A stretch of DNA of 64,000 nucleotides from Candidatus Borrarchaeum yapensis. GTDB taxonomy: Archaea > Asgardarchaeota > Sifarchaeia > Borrarchaeales > Borrarchaeaceae. Below are positions 51,742 to 61,252 of this stretch, piece after piece. Where the stretch lies: NCBI GenBank assembly GCA_016840515.1, contig JAEOSF010000004.1, positions 37,114-101,113 of the forward strand, given 5' to 3'. Numbering within the stretch: the first letter of the stretch is position 1; the number at the start of each line of letters is the position of its first letter. The translations under genes were made by a program, and so were the position numbers. The notes beneath the pieces were generated by a model that made no database searches, had not been told where the DNA came from, and saw only the letters and a list, made by a program, of their open reading frames with translations.

Positions 51742-53907
51742 ATGACGAATGACCTCAAAGTAACATGTCCAAGGTGTTCCAAAACTGAAACCATCGAGAT
51801 TTTAGATGACGAATTTTCAAAATTACCTCCAGGTATGTTCATTTTAAGTAAGACAATTGTACATGATGATCATATTCTGACGATAGATGTTGATCCTGAT
51901 CATAACATAAGGAGAGCATACACAAGTCAAATAGATAAGGTATCAACTACCACCACCATAACCGAAAAGGTTCCATCTTCAGAACTCTTCACAATTGAAA
52001 CACGAATTCCATTTTTAATTGAAAAATTTCCATATTTAGAACAAAAAGAACAAAAGTATACGGAAGTAGATCTTAACACCGAGCTTGCAACGATATTCAT
52101 TCTATGTGAAGACGAGAGAAAGAAAAGAGAAGCCCTTGAATCTCTTTTAGTATTTCATGTTCCAATGTGGGTATTACCTTATAGGACTGGCGCGTTGCTG
52201 GTGGACACGTTCACAGTCCCAACAACCGTAACGACCACAACTTCACTTATTTTAACTGATTTTGAAAGTATGTTATCGGTTTCCGAAACTTCAGACTACC
52301 TTAGTGCATTTACACGTGTTGAAAATTTCTTAGCAGATCTGAGTGCTGAGAAGTATCTTGTATATACCCTTAGCACTCTCAAATATTTAGAGGATATTAC
52401 AGAACTTCACTGGCTTAGTAAACCACGTTCAATACCTCAATTTACGGAGGTACCATTCGAACTTTCAAAAGATGAATTATCTCAGGTCACTGTAACCTTT
52501 GATGAGGCCTTTCATACAATTGAGGAAAATATGAAGACTTTACCCACTATCCAAGCGCTCATTTCGAGAAAAAGAAGCGAATTCACAAATAAAATTGAGC
52601 AAGAGATCGAAAAACTGAACAATAAGTACGGTGCTATACTTCAGAGAACAAAAGAAAACACAGACATGAAAATTGATGCTAAGAAGCAGGAATGGGATGA
52701 AAAAATTATAGAAGTTAGATCAAGTACGACCCGTCATTTAGATGAAACTAGAATTGAATATAAAGAAACCATCAGGCGATTAAGAGAGGATACTGACAAA
52801 CAAATTACTGTCGTTTTGGAACAAAAAGAAAAAAAGATCGCTGATACAAATACTGCAAGGAATCTAGATGCAAATAATTTCCTAAAAACTAGTATTGGCA
52901 GTACGTTAGAGACTTTATTAAACCGCTTTAGCGATATGACCAGTTCAGTTCAGGGACAACTCGATGATATAAAAACTAAAAACTTTCAATTTGCCGACGT
53001 AAAGGACATCCTCGAAATTCAGATAAGTGGTCTCGCCAATTCAATGGAGTCTCATATGAAAGATGCTAGCAGAAGCGAGATAAAAGAATTAAAATCCCGC
53101 ATAAAGGAAGGCAATAAAGAATTATCTTCTATTGAGAATGACGCCAAATCGAAGATAAACGCAATCGAAGACGAGGCAAAAAATAAGATAAATGATTTGA
53201 ATGAAAATGTTGAGCGTGTAACAAAGGAACAAAATGAAAATATTGAACGTCTAATGAAAGAACAAAGAGAAGTTATAGAAAAAACAGAATTCGATAGAAA
53301 CAAGACAATAACAAAACTGACGAGCGAACAACAAAAACAACTCTCTGAGATAGAGGCTGAAAGAGATAGCCGAATTGTCGAGTTGGTTGATATAACAAAA
53401 AAGATTGCAGAGAAATCTAATCACCTTATCGAGTTTATTAACAGCAAAAAAGAAACGCTTCTTGAAGAAGAAGAACAATTTAAGAAATTTATTCTCTCTA
53501 ATCTTTTAAAATTTAAACAGGCACAGAAGGTTGACGTTCCAATTTATCTTGCACAATTCTTAGATCCTACTCAGGATACATCACGCCTTTTGGTCTATCC
53601 GCCTATGCAGTTTATTTCAATGGCCACCGGAACCTCTGAAATGCTAATCAACAAAAACTTGAAAGTTTATGCAACGGATTCTTTTTATGACCTGAAAGAG
53701 AAATTAGAAAAATTGATCGTTTCAAAGAAACAATTAAACGAGTTTGTAAAAAAAGCGGTAAGCATGCAGAACTTGCTTTCAAAAGAAGAATTTGTACCAG
53801 AATTAAAAAAAGGTCTAGAGGCATTATACCAAAACGGTCGGATTAAAGATAAAGCCCTGAGAAAAGTTACTGAAATTGCTGATAGTCTAACTGGAGAACA
53901 CGCATAA
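51742..53907 (+). CDS. Large coiled-coil protein with N-terminal zinc-like pair, unknown
   Basis: 721 residues from ATG 51742, seven bases after GGAGG (a GTG at 51736 is too close). The N-terminal domain (about residues 1-250) carries a single CPRC pair and a threonine-rich middle. A very long charged coiled coil follows (about residues 265-620, with MERLMKEQREVIEKTEF-type heptads), then a globular C-terminal domain (about residues 620-721). It resembles SMC- or tether-like scaffolds in layout but has no Walker motifs. It stands alone, with the hairpin-rich RNA region upstream. Confidence 0.65.
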   Translation: MTNDLKVTCPRCSKTETIEILDDEFSKLPPGMFILSKTIVHDDHILTIDVDPDHNIRRAYTSQIDKVSTTTTITEKVPSSELFTIETRIPFLIEKFPYLEQKEQKYTEVDLNTELATIFILCEDERKKREALESLLVFHVPMWVLPYRTGALLVDTFTVPTTVTTTTSLILTDFESMLSVSETSDYLSAFTRVENFLADLSAEKYLVYTLSTLKYLEDITELHWLSKPRSIPQFTEVPFELSKDELSQVTVTFDEAFHTIEENMKTLPTIQALISRKRSEFTNKIEQEIEKLNNKYGAILQRTKENTDMKIDAKKQEWDEKIIEVRSSTTRHLDETRIEYKETIRRLREDTDKQITVVLEQKEKKIADTNTARNLDANNFLKTSIGSTLETLLNRFSDMTSSVQGQLDDIKTKNFQFADVKDILEIQISGLANSMESHMKDASRSEIKELKSRIKEGNKELSSIENDAKSKINAIEDEAKNKINDLNENVERVTKEQNENIERLMKEQREVIEKTEFDRNKTITKLTSEQQKQLSEIEAERDSRIVELVDITKKIAEKSNHLIEFINSKKETLLEEEEQFKKFILSNLLKFKQAQKVDVPIYLAQFLDPTQDTSRLLVYPPMQFISMATGTSEMLINKNLKVYATDSFYDLKEKLEKLIVSKKQLNEFVKKAVSMQNLLSKEEFVPELKKGLEALYQNGRIKDKALRKVTEIADSLTGEHA

Positions 53908-54116
53908 GAACTCTGTGGCGTCCACTATATTTTTCTTTTTTGCACGAGAACACATTAATTTCTTTTCTATGTTCAGATAATTTTTTTAATATGTCACTGT
54001 CGTAATCCTTTTATTCCTGATTTTCTCGGTTGATAAACGGTAAGTCAACAAAAAAAAGAAATTTTTTTTAAAATATAAATGTAGAAGCTTAGAAGAGTTA
54101 TTTGGAGGCAAGATTT

Positions 54117-54284
54117 ATGTCTAAAAAAGCGGGAATGCAAAGGATTTTGGCAAAAAGACCTACTGATTTTATTTGCAAAAAATGTGGTAATAAGACGGTT
54201 GAAGAAATCGAGACAAAAAAGAGCACATTTTACCAGTGTTCCACTTGTGAAGAGGTATATAACGAAGCTGAGGAATTGGAGTAA
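54117..54284 (+). CDS. Small zinc-ribbon protein
   Basis: 55 residues (MSKKAGMQRILAKRPTDF start; ATG 54117, 11 bases after GGAGG). One C4 ribbon: CKKCGNKTVEEIE then CSTCEEVYNEAEELE. Acidic C terminus. Function unknown; the fold is of the kind seen in ribosome- or RNA-polymerase-associated mini-proteins. Confidence 0.65.
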   Translation: MSKKAGMQRILAKRPTDFICKKCGNKTVEEIETKKSTFYQCSTCEEVYNEAEELE

Positions 54285-54369
54285 TTCTGAAACTTGATTT
54301 TACGACATTAAAATTTAATTCAAATCGAACGCCATGTTGAAGTGCATCAGTTTTTAGGAGGTCAAATTC

Positions 54370-55077
54370 TTGAGAATCTACGTCCTTCATAGTTATGGAG
54401 AATACGTAAATCGTTTTGTGGAGACCCTTGCAAATCATTCGCCTTCCCTAGCCGCATCTATTATTGGCATAGAGGAGTTATCGAAAGATTTACCTTCATT
54501 TATTGAAGACGTCTCTCCATATCTCCCCGATATGCCTAATTCAGACCTTTTAATCGTCATAGGTGTTCATCAAGATATTCTTGCGTCTTTACCGCAAATT
54601 GTAGAAGATATTGGTGCAAAAGCGGTTATAGCCCCTCTAGAAGATCCAACTTGGTGTCCGCTTGGTCTACAGAAACAAATAGAACAAGGTTTACAACAAA
54701 TGAATATAGAATTCAGTTTCCCAAAGCCTTTTTGTAGTTTGAAGCCAAATGATGCCACACCAACAATTAATGAATTTATAGAACTTTCCAAGATGGGCAT
54801 GCCCCTTGTAGAAGTAGGTATCGATAATGAATTATTTACAGAGGATTGCAGAGTTCTTCGAAGTGCTCCTTGCGGATCAACATACCACGTGATAGACAAC
54901 CTAAAAGCAAAACATATTTCTGATGTTGAAAAGGAAATTTCCAAATATCACCATGCATATCCATGTACCGCCAGTATGGCAATCGATAATGTTCTTGGTG
55001 ATGCGATTCTTCATAAAGCTGGGTATATGATTCAAGCTGCTGTTAAAAACGCAATACGGAATGCTATGAAGTCTTGA
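54370..55077 (+). CDS. DUF166 family protein
   Basis: 235 residues from TTG 54370, with AGGAGG eleven bases upstream. The N terminus LRIYVLHSYGEYVNRFVETL and the cysteine-bearing segments APLEDPTWCPLGLQKQIEQ, PFCSLKP, DCRVLRSAPCGSTYHV and HAYPCTASM match the archaeal DUF166 family. Four conserved cysteines suggest an iron-sulfur or metal site. The family is sometimes annotated thymidylate-synthase-like without proof. It precedes the DUF362 gene on the opposite strand. Confidence 0.8.
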   Translation: MRIYVLHSYGEYVNRFVETLANHSPSLAASIIGIEELSKDLPSFIEDVSPYLPDMPNSDLLIVIGVHQDILASLPQIVEDIGAKAVIAPLEDPTWCPLGLQKQIEQGLQQMNIEFSFPKPFCSLKPNDATPTINEFIELSKMGMPLVEVGIDNELFTEDCRVLRSAPCGSTYHVIDNLKAKHISDVEKEISKYHHAYPCTASMAIDNVLGDAILHKAGYMIQAAVKNAIRNAMKS

Positions 55078-55113
55078 TGATTTTTCTTTTTTCGCCTGAT
55101 TTTCTTAGAAGAC

Positions 55114-56121
55114 TCATCTAATTTTGTTCCAGAATCGGGTAAAAACATAAGACCAACCGCCTTCTCTGACTAAATCTCCGATTCTTCTTGATATTTGAGA
55201 TAATCGGGAGAATTTGTTATGAATTTTCTGCCCAACTTTTTCAAACTGAAATTCAAGCCTATATAGTCTGTAGACATCGTTAGGAATGAACGAGAAGGGT
55301 ATAGGAGCTATGTTGTCTCCAAGAAGTTTGATATTGTCAATATTACCAAGTCGGTTTCTGGCGGCAAATTGGAGATGTGGAACAGAATATGGATCAAAGC
55401 CCATTATTTTCGCTGCAACTGAGTCCGTTGCAACAGGATCGTTTCCACAAATAATAAGATCTGTTTTCTTGGGTGTACCTTTTGTTGGGCCAAGTCCTTC
55501 CATTCCCACAATTCCATCAATCAAACATACATCAGGTTTTATAATTCTGTTTAACTCTGTTAGGGTTGTTGACATGTATGGGTGATAAACTGATTTAATT
55601 CTTGAAGGAAGACAACCGAATTGGTTTTTCAAAACACACGAGATCTTTTCTTCGGCATGAGTTTTGAGTTTGGCCATTGAGATGAAATAATCGCAGAGGA
55701 TAAGACTTTTTGGAATTCTTAGTTTTCTCGGTAAGTTATTGGCTTCCATAGTGAAGGTTTCGTCCTTACTAAGATTTATACAGGTGATATCATACTTCTC
55801 CTCTAAATCTCTATATCCATTTCGGTCAAAAACTTCTTCTGCATTCCTATGATGGGTATCTGATTCAACTATGCTTATATTGGTTATACCTCTTGTATGC
55901 AGATGCTTGATAACATCCTCAACAAGTGTGGTGTCAGTTGTCGCACCAGTTTCAGATGCCATAGCGCGACATAAGTTCGGTTTAATTAAGACTTTTACCT
56001 CCATGCCATCCTCGAACTTGTCAAAATATCTGAAACATTTCTCCATGACTTGTGCTCGACTCTTATTCTTTAAACTATATGTTGAGACAACTGATTGTTT
56101 CATCTTTGTCATCCAATACAT
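55114..56121 (-). CDS. DUF362 domain protein
   Basis: 335 residues. VKVLIKPNLCRAMASETGATTD near the N terminus, MAKLKTHAEEKISCVLKNQFGCLP, and IDGIVGMEGLGPTKGTPKKTD with NDPVATDSVAAKIMGFDPYSVPHLQ identify DUF362. There is no C-terminal ferredoxin domain, so it is the short form. The family often travels with iron-sulfur and corrinoid-metabolism genes; here it opens the catabolic stretch. Biochemical role unknown. Starts at ATG 56121, 56112 or 56103 are possible. Confidence 0.82.
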   Translation of the reverse strand: MYWMTKMKQSVVSTYSLKNKSRAQVMEKCFRYFDKFEDGMEVKVLIKPNLCRAMASETGATTDTTLVEDVIKHLHTRGITNISIVESDTHHRNAEEVFDRNGYRDLEEKYDITCINLSKDETFTMEANNLPRKLRIPKSLILCDYFISMAKLKTHAEEKISCVLKNQFGCLPSRIKSVYHPYMSTTLTELNRIIKPDVCLIDGIVGMEGLGPTKGTPKKTDLIICGNDPVATDSVAAKIMGFDPYSVPHLQFAARNRLGNIDNIKLLGDNIAPIPFSFIPNDVYRLYRLEFQFEKVGQKIHNKFSRLSQISRRIGDLVREGGWSYVFTRFWNKIR

Positions 56122-56199
56122 TCTGGGATTCGGATGACTTATATGCTTTAAGATGTATCACGAATTGGAACAATAATAGAAGTTTTATGGCGATCAAAT

Positions 56200-57198
56200 A
56201 TGGGAAAGATAGGTGTCGGTGTGATTGGCTGTGGCGCAATCGCAAATAGGGCTCATTTGCCAACTTACAGATCTCTTCCGGATACTCAATTGATTGCAGT
56301 ATCGGATATCGATGAAAAAAAGGTAAAACAGATAGCACGACAATTTAATGCGGAACCATACACTGACTATAACCATTTGCTGGATCGTGACGATATTGAT
56401 GCCATCAGTATTTGTACACCTCCTACTTTTCATGCAGATATCGCTGTTAAAGCGGCTGAACGGAACATGCATATCCTTTGTGAAAAGCCAATCTCAATAA
56501 CGTTAGATGATGCAAACCAAATGATTCAAATCGTGAAAAAAAACAATAGGATCCTTATGATAGGGCATCATCTCCGCTTTCAAGATAATTTAATTAAATT
56601 AAAAGAACATGTCGACGATAAGAGCCTTGGAGAAATAGTAATGGTTAAGAGCCACTGGCTAGGTAAAAGTGCACTCTTTGGTGGTTGGAAAAGCCAATCG
56701 GACTATTATAAAGAAAGGCAACTTGGTGGAGATGTGTTACTTAACTATGGAACGCATGTCACAGATTTAGTACAATGGCTGAGTGGCGATGTTGATGAAA
56801 TTTTCGCAAATACTGGTATATATGGCGCTAAGCCAGACATTCAAGTTCACGACAGGGCTAATATTCTCCTTAGATTTGAAAATGGGGTCATAGGTGATCT
56901 CTCATTCGGTTACTTTCCATATGAGGAGCATTGGATTGAAGTTATTGGTAAAAGAGGACGCATTATTTGTGATCTATTTAAGAACACTATGGATGTCCGC
57001 TATGGATCCAGATCCGTCAAAACAAACTTCAAGCAAATGAAGAGCGGCTGGATTAGAGAAATTGAGCATTTCGTTGAATGTATACAAAAAAACAAACAAC
57101 CACAAGTAACTGGTGAAGATGGAAAAAAGGCGTTGGAGATGGTACTTGCAGCCTATGAATCACAGGAAACAAGAAAACCGGTAAAACTCCCGCTTTGA
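56200..57198 (+). CDS. Gfo/Idh/MocA-family NAD(P)-dependent oxidoreductase
   Basis: 332 residues. The N-terminal Rossmann motif is GVGVIGCGAIANRAHLPTY (about residues 4-22), followed by SDIDEKKVKQ, the EKP motif ILCEKPISIT (about residues 92-101) and GHHLRFQDN. The C-terminal alpha/beta domain has GGDVLLNYGTHVTDLVQWLSG (His about residue 188). Members oxidise or isomerise sugars, inositols and related polyols. The substrate is unknown, but the neighbours (M20 hydrolase, hydroxyacid dehydrogenase) suggest a breakdown role. Confidence 0.9.
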   Translation: MGKIGVGVIGCGAIANRAHLPTYRSLPDTQLIAVSDIDEKKVKQIARQFNAEPYTDYNHLLDRDDIDAISICTPPTFHADIAVKAAERNMHILCEKPISITLDDANQMIQIVKKNNRILMIGHHLRFQDNLIKLKEHVDDKSLGEIVMVKSHWLGKSALFGGWKSQSDYYKERQLGGDVLLNYGTHVTDLVQWLSGDVDEIFANTGIYGAKPDIQVHDRANILLRFENGVIGDLSFGYFPYEEHWIEVIGKRGRIICDLFKNTMDVRYGSRSVKTNFKQMKSGWIREIEHFVECIQKNKQPQVTGEDGKKALEMVLAAYESQETRKPVKLPL

Positions 57199-57218
57199 TT
57201 TATTAAACTTTGTTTTGA

Positions 57219-58535
57219 TTAAGCTACAAACCCACACCAGTCCAATATGGCAAGTGCGATCACTTTCGTGGCGGCAACAAGTTTATCAATTTCGATAAAC
57301 TCGTTTGGGAAATGTATGACTCTCATGTCACCCGGTCCAAATATTACTACTGGTGTATCTCCGTGATGAACTAAAAGACCGCCATCTGCCCCCCAAGGGG
57401 TACCTGCAAGTTCGGGTTCTTGATTAAAAACCTTTGTGTAACTTTCCGTGACTATTTTAACAAATGGATGGTCAAGAGGCAATTCCGTGGGAATCCATGT
57501 CCCACCAAAGAACTCCACCTTTGGCGGGTGGTCAACTAACCATGAGTCAAGTTCTGCAAATTTTTGTATATAATCTTTAACTTGTGTTCTGACAGATTCT
57601 ATGCTCTCTCCAGGCGCCACCCCGATACGACATTGGAGTGTTGCCTCTTCTGGAACTGAAGATGGCCACACACCTGAGTTTAAGATGCCAATGTTAAGGG
57701 GTATCGGAATTTTGTATCTTTGGTAGAGTGGGTGTTTGAGTTTCTCATTTCGGAATTTTTCAAGATCCCAGAGCGCATTACATATTTTCAGTGCTAGCTT
57801 TATTGCTGAAACGCCTTCATAACGTAATCCTGCATGAGCCGACTTTCCTTGCACGTGCACTTTAAACCACATCGAGCCTCCTTGAGCAGGGCATACCATA
57901 GGCACACCGCCTTCTTCAACAACCGTGGGTTCTGTGATAAGTGCTGCATCAGCTTTGTATCCCCTTACTACACAAGCTAGCGTACCTACGCCACCAGCTT
58001 CTTCTTCAATGACAGTTTCTATGATAACATCACCTTTCAGTTGAATCCCTGCTTTTTTAATGCAGTCCACAGCCATTGTCATCGCTGCGACTCCACCTTT
58101 CATATCTGAGCTGCCACGCCCATACATCCGATTGCCTACAATAGCTGCGGACCATGGCGCTTGTTCCCAAACGCTTTCATCATAAGGACTAACAACATCC
58201 ATATGACCATTTAATATGAGCGATCTGCCCCCTCCTGTGCCCTTTAATACTCCCACCACATTCGGGCGATTTTCAAATGTAGTATTTGGAGATGCGAATC
58301 CAGGATGATTCTTCAATTCGTCGTAATCCGGAACCCATTTATCAACCGTGAGACCCATTTCCTCAAATTTCTTTGCCATGAATTCTTGGACTGCCTTCTC
58401 TTCACCAACAACACTAGGGATCTGTACCATGTTTCTTAATAAATCGATTATGTTTTCTTTTTCTTCATCAATTTTTACAAGAATCCTTTGTTTAACATCA
58501 GATAAATCAGTCATTAGACTTCCTCCATCCATCAT
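57219..58535 (-). CDS. M20-family metallopeptidase (ArgE/DapE/ACY1-like)
   Basis: About 438 residues (ATG 58514 is a shorter alternative). Two-zinc site motifs are LILNGHMDVVSPYD (about residue 113), MYGRGSSDMKGGVAAM (about residues 139-154, bridging Asp), EEEAGGVGT (catalytic Glu about residue 181), and a C-terminal VIFGPGDMRVIHFPNEFIEI (His about residue 419). A dimerisation lid with KVHVQGKSAHAG is visible. It hydrolyses N-acyl amino acids or small peptides; the exact substrate is not determined. It ends tail-to-tail with the preceding oxidoreductase gene. Confidence 0.9.
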   Translation of the reverse strand: MMDGGSLMTDLSDVKQRILVKIDEEKENIIDLLRNMVQIPSVVGEEKAVQEFMAKKFEEMGLTVDKWVPDYDELKNHPGFASPNTTFENRPNVVGVLKGTGGGRSLILNGHMDVVSPYDESVWEQAPWSAAIVGNRMYGRGSSDMKGGVAAMTMAVDCIKKAGIQLKGDVIIETVIEEEAGGVGTLACVVRGYKADAALITEPTVVEEGGVPMVCPAQGGSMWFKVHVQGKSAHAGLRYEGVSAIKLALKICNALWDLEKFRNEKLKHPLYQRYKIPIPLNIGILNSGVWPSSVPEEATLQCRIGVAPGESIESVRTQVKDYIQKFAELDSWLVDHPPKVEFFGGTWIPTELPLDHPFVKIVTESYTKVFNQEPELAGTPWGADGGLLVHHGDTPVVIFGPGDMRVIHFPNEFIEIDKLVAATKVIALAILDWCGFVA

Positions 58536-58679
58536 CTAGATTTTGAGAACTGATAGATATTTAACAAGTAGATAAACATGTATAGAATATATTCTCTCTT
58601 TTAAAGTTTAAAAGCTCATTTCATTTGTAGAAAAAAGTAGAAAAGGATATGGGAAGAAGTTTAACTGAACAAATTCTAA

Positions 58680-58865
58680 TTACCTCTCTGTTGCAAGTTT
58701 CCCGCCTATTCCCCAATTTTCCTTCGGAAGTTCGTATAATATTACTCGAATGTTGTCCTTTGGATAGTCAAGTGCTCTAGATATCGCGTCTGTTACTTCT
58801 TCCACTAATTTTCGTCTCTCATCTAAAGATCGACCCGCCCATAAGGAAATTTGCGCTAATGGCAT
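58680..58865 (-). CDS. 4-oxalocrotonate tautomerase-family protein
   Basis: 61 residues, MPLAQISLWAGRSLDERRKL..., with Pro-1 directly after Met and conserved RAL/RVI positions (ALDYPKDNIRVILYELP). ATG follows AGGTGAT. It is a paralog of the tautomerase at 49500, with about half the residues identical by eye. It probably handles an enol or keto intermediate in the local breakdown pathway; exact reaction unknown. Confidence 0.85.
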   Translation of the reverse strand: MPLAQISLWAGRSLDERRKLVEEVTDAISRALDYPKDNIRVILYELPKENWGIGGKLATER

Positions 58866-59077
58866 TTACACATCACCTTTGATTTTTCTTTAACTTCTAT
58901 TCCGTGTTTTTTATAAAGAAAGTACACTAAAACTATTACAGATGACGAGAATGTGACGGTTCTGATAGTCTCATCAACTAGATGATTGAACATTTATTGC
59001 TGATCTTAGCTGCTTTTTGAGCAGCTTCATTTTTTTTGGAAACTATTTGCTCTCATAAGGCGAGAATGGTGCATTAA

Positions 59078-60046
59078 ATGAAAAATGAAATCTTAATCGC
59101 TGATTCATGTGCTATAAGTGATGAATCCATTGCATTAATGAAATCTGTTACTGGCGTTCTGCAAGGAAATGCACGTAACGAGGAAGAACTGATGAAAGCA
59201 TTGCAGGAAGTCATCGACAAAGATTCCATAAAAGCCATAGTTAGTGACGCCGTGTCCATAACAGCAAAGGTCATGGATATGACACCTAATTTACGAGGCA
59301 TTTTTGTTCATGGTGTCGGTGTTAATCACATAGATGTTGCGGCTGCTACTGAACGAAAGATCTTTGTGATAAATCAGCCAGGAGCAAATGCACGATCTGT
59401 TGCTGAATTAACTATAGCCCTTTTATTAGCCGTGACGAAAAGGATTACAAGAGCTGATTTCGATACGAGAAAAGGAAACTGGAATCCTCTGGACTTTATA
59501 GGGTTAGAACTTCACGGAAAAACACTTGGAATCATCGGGCTTGGAAACATTGGAAGACTTGTAGCAGCAATAGCAAAAGGTTTTGGGATGAAAGTAGTAT
59601 ACTATGATGTCATAAGATTTGAGAACCTAGAAAAAGAATTGGCAGTCCAATATGTGAACAAAGAGACACTTCTTAGAGAAAGCGACTTTATAACACTTCA
59701 TGTTCCATTAATTCCTGCAACGAAGCATTTTATTGGTGAAAACGAACTTGAAATGATGAAAGAGACAGCTTATTTGATTAATGCATCAAGGGGAGCAGTA
59801 ATAGATGAATTAGCACTCATTAGTGCATTACAGGAAAAAAAGATAGCAGGCGCCGCATTGGACGTGTTTACAAACGAGCCTGTGGAACCCGAAAACCCCT
59901 TACTTCGTTTAAAAAATGTAGTTGCAACGCCTCATATTGCATTTCTAACTGATCAGGCAATTTATAATGTTTCTATGGGTATTGCAAAAGCAGCAGTTCG
60001 AATAATTCAGGGTGAAACCCCTCAAAACGTTGTAAATATTTTCTAG
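59078..60046 (+). CDS. D-isomer-specific 2-hydroxyacid dehydrogenase (NAD-dependent)
   Basis: 322 residues. Rossmann motif TLGIIGLGNIGRLVAAIAKGFG (about residues 149-170), substrate-side Arg in INASRGAVIDELAL (about residue 236), Glu in DVFTNEPVEPENPL and His in VVATPHIAFLTDQA (about residue 288). Family enzymes interconvert 2-hydroxy and 2-oxo acids (glycerate, phosphoglycerate, lactate types). Shorter than SerA, so not 3-phosphoglycerate dehydrogenase with an ACT domain. Substrate open; the tautomerase next door suits a 2-oxo acid pathway. Confidence 0.9.
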   Translation: MKNEILIADSCAISDESIALMKSVTGVLQGNARNEEELMKALQEVIDKDSIKAIVSDAVSITAKVMDMTPNLRGIFVHGVGVNHIDVAAATERKIFVINQPGANARSVAELTIALLLAVTKRITRADFDTRKGNWNPLDFIGLELHGKTLGIIGLGNIGRLVAAIAKGFGMKVVYYDVIRFENLEKELAVQYVNKETLLRESDFITLHVPLIPATKHFIGENELEMMKETAYLINASRGAVIDELALISALQEKKIAGAALDVFTNEPVEPENPLLRLKNVVATPHIAFLTDQAIYNVSMGIAKAAVRIIQGETPQNVVNIF

Positions 60047-60064
60047 TTTAAAAGAAAATTGGAA

Positions 60065-61252
60065 CTAGTATGGCAAGATGGATTTCATGTATTCGCTGTA
60101 CTCCCTAAAGCAGTCCAAAGAAAACTCGACATGAATCACATGGTCGGCGCTGGGAATGTAACCCCCCAGTTCTTTCAATATCGGAACTTTAGAATCCACT
60201 TCTTTCCTCATTGCTTCCCCACCCTTTGCCAATTCTCTTTTATCAAGATTGCCAATTAGGAAAAATTTATCGCCGTATTTTTGCTTAATTTCGAGCGCAA
60301 CCATTCCTGAATTAACTTCTAGCGGCCAAAGACCAGTACATCCAGCCTCAATGATTTCATCGAGCAGTGGATTAAGATTTCCGTCGCTATCAAACATTAT
60401 TCGATCGATTCCGTTCTTCTTTAGGAATCCTGTAACTCGCTTATAGTGCGGCAATAAGAATTCTCTAAAAAGTTTCGGTGAGATACAAGGGCCGTGTCTT
60501 TCCGCCATGTCTTCCCACCAGTAGATCACGTCTATCCTGTTCTTTAACGTCTCAACCACTTCTCTAATCGTCTCTATGGTGAAATATTCCCAATACTCAA
60601 GCATTTCACGGATTAACTCGGGATCTTTGTAAAAAGCTGTAACAAATCTAGGGATGCTCATTAACTCTGCGCCGAAACCGTAAAAACCGTTGAATCGGAG
60701 CAGTGTGGGTCCCTTTTGGTAGGTTTCAAATCGTTCAATGTAGCCTTCTCTTTCCCAGTCTTTAGGATACCTTCGAGGGTCTTCTGGATTTAAACGCGTC
60801 TTATATTCTTCCCATGTTTTTTTATCTTTTACAGGGAATTCAATGAACTGTGGCATTGCATAAAACTCAAAATCACCTCTTTTCGGTCGTCTTACAATCG
60901 CACCAGTTTCGGTTAGATAGTCAGCATGTTTCTCAGTTTCAGAAAGCTTTCTCTGTTTAAACCGCGGGACTGGGCCCACATCTATTAGTGGCATTGAACC
61001 GAAGAAAGACTGGCAGCCGAAACGGTCGTAAACTTTGCCAAACCCTTTAAAGATTGGCCAGTTTGTAAAAAAAGTCCCGCCACGACCAATCTCGTACCCT
61101 ATGACTGAAACTTCATCCGCAGGAAGTCCTTCCCGAAACCATCTCATAAGGGTCTCCTCGAAGATTATCTCGACCCATGGAAGAATATCTGGTTTCCTAT
61201 GATGTAGTACTTGTTTAAACCGCTCTCTATTTGTACTCATTCGCCCATCCAC
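60065..61252 (-). CDS. UroD-like methyltransferase without the zinc H-x-C motif
   Basis: About 395 residues (ATG 61240, MSTNRERFKQVLHHRKPD, is an alternative). The TIM-barrel uroporphyrinogen-decarboxylase fold is shown by RFKQVLHHRKPDILPWVEI, ELMSIPRFVTAFYKDPELI, WWEDMAERHGPCISPKLFREFLLPHYKRV and FLIGNLDKRELAKGG. At the barrel position where MtaA-type enzymes have H-x-C, it reads MFDSDGN, so no zinc-thiolate site. It is likely the substrate-side methyltransferase that loads the adjacent corrinoid protein. It overlaps that gene's stop by 16 bases. Confidence 0.8.
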   Translation of the reverse strand: MDGRMSTNRERFKQVLHHRKPDILPWVEIIFEETLMRWFREGLPADEVSVIGYEIGRGGTFFTNWPIFKGFGKVYDRFGCQSFFGSMPLIDVGPVPRFKQRKLSETEKHADYLTETGAIVRRPKRGDFEFYAMPQFIEFPVKDKKTWEEYKTRLNPEDPRRYPKDWEREGYIERFETYQKGPTLLRFNGFYGFGAELMSIPRFVTAFYKDPELIREMLEYWEYFTIETIREVVETLKNRIDVIYWWEDMAERHGPCISPKLFREFLLPHYKRVTGFLKKNGIDRIMFDSDGNLNPLLDEIIEAGCTGLWPLEVNSGMVALEIKQKYGDKFFLIGNLDKRELAKGGEAMRKEVDSKVPILKELGGYIPSADHVIHVEFSLDCFREYSEYMKSILPY

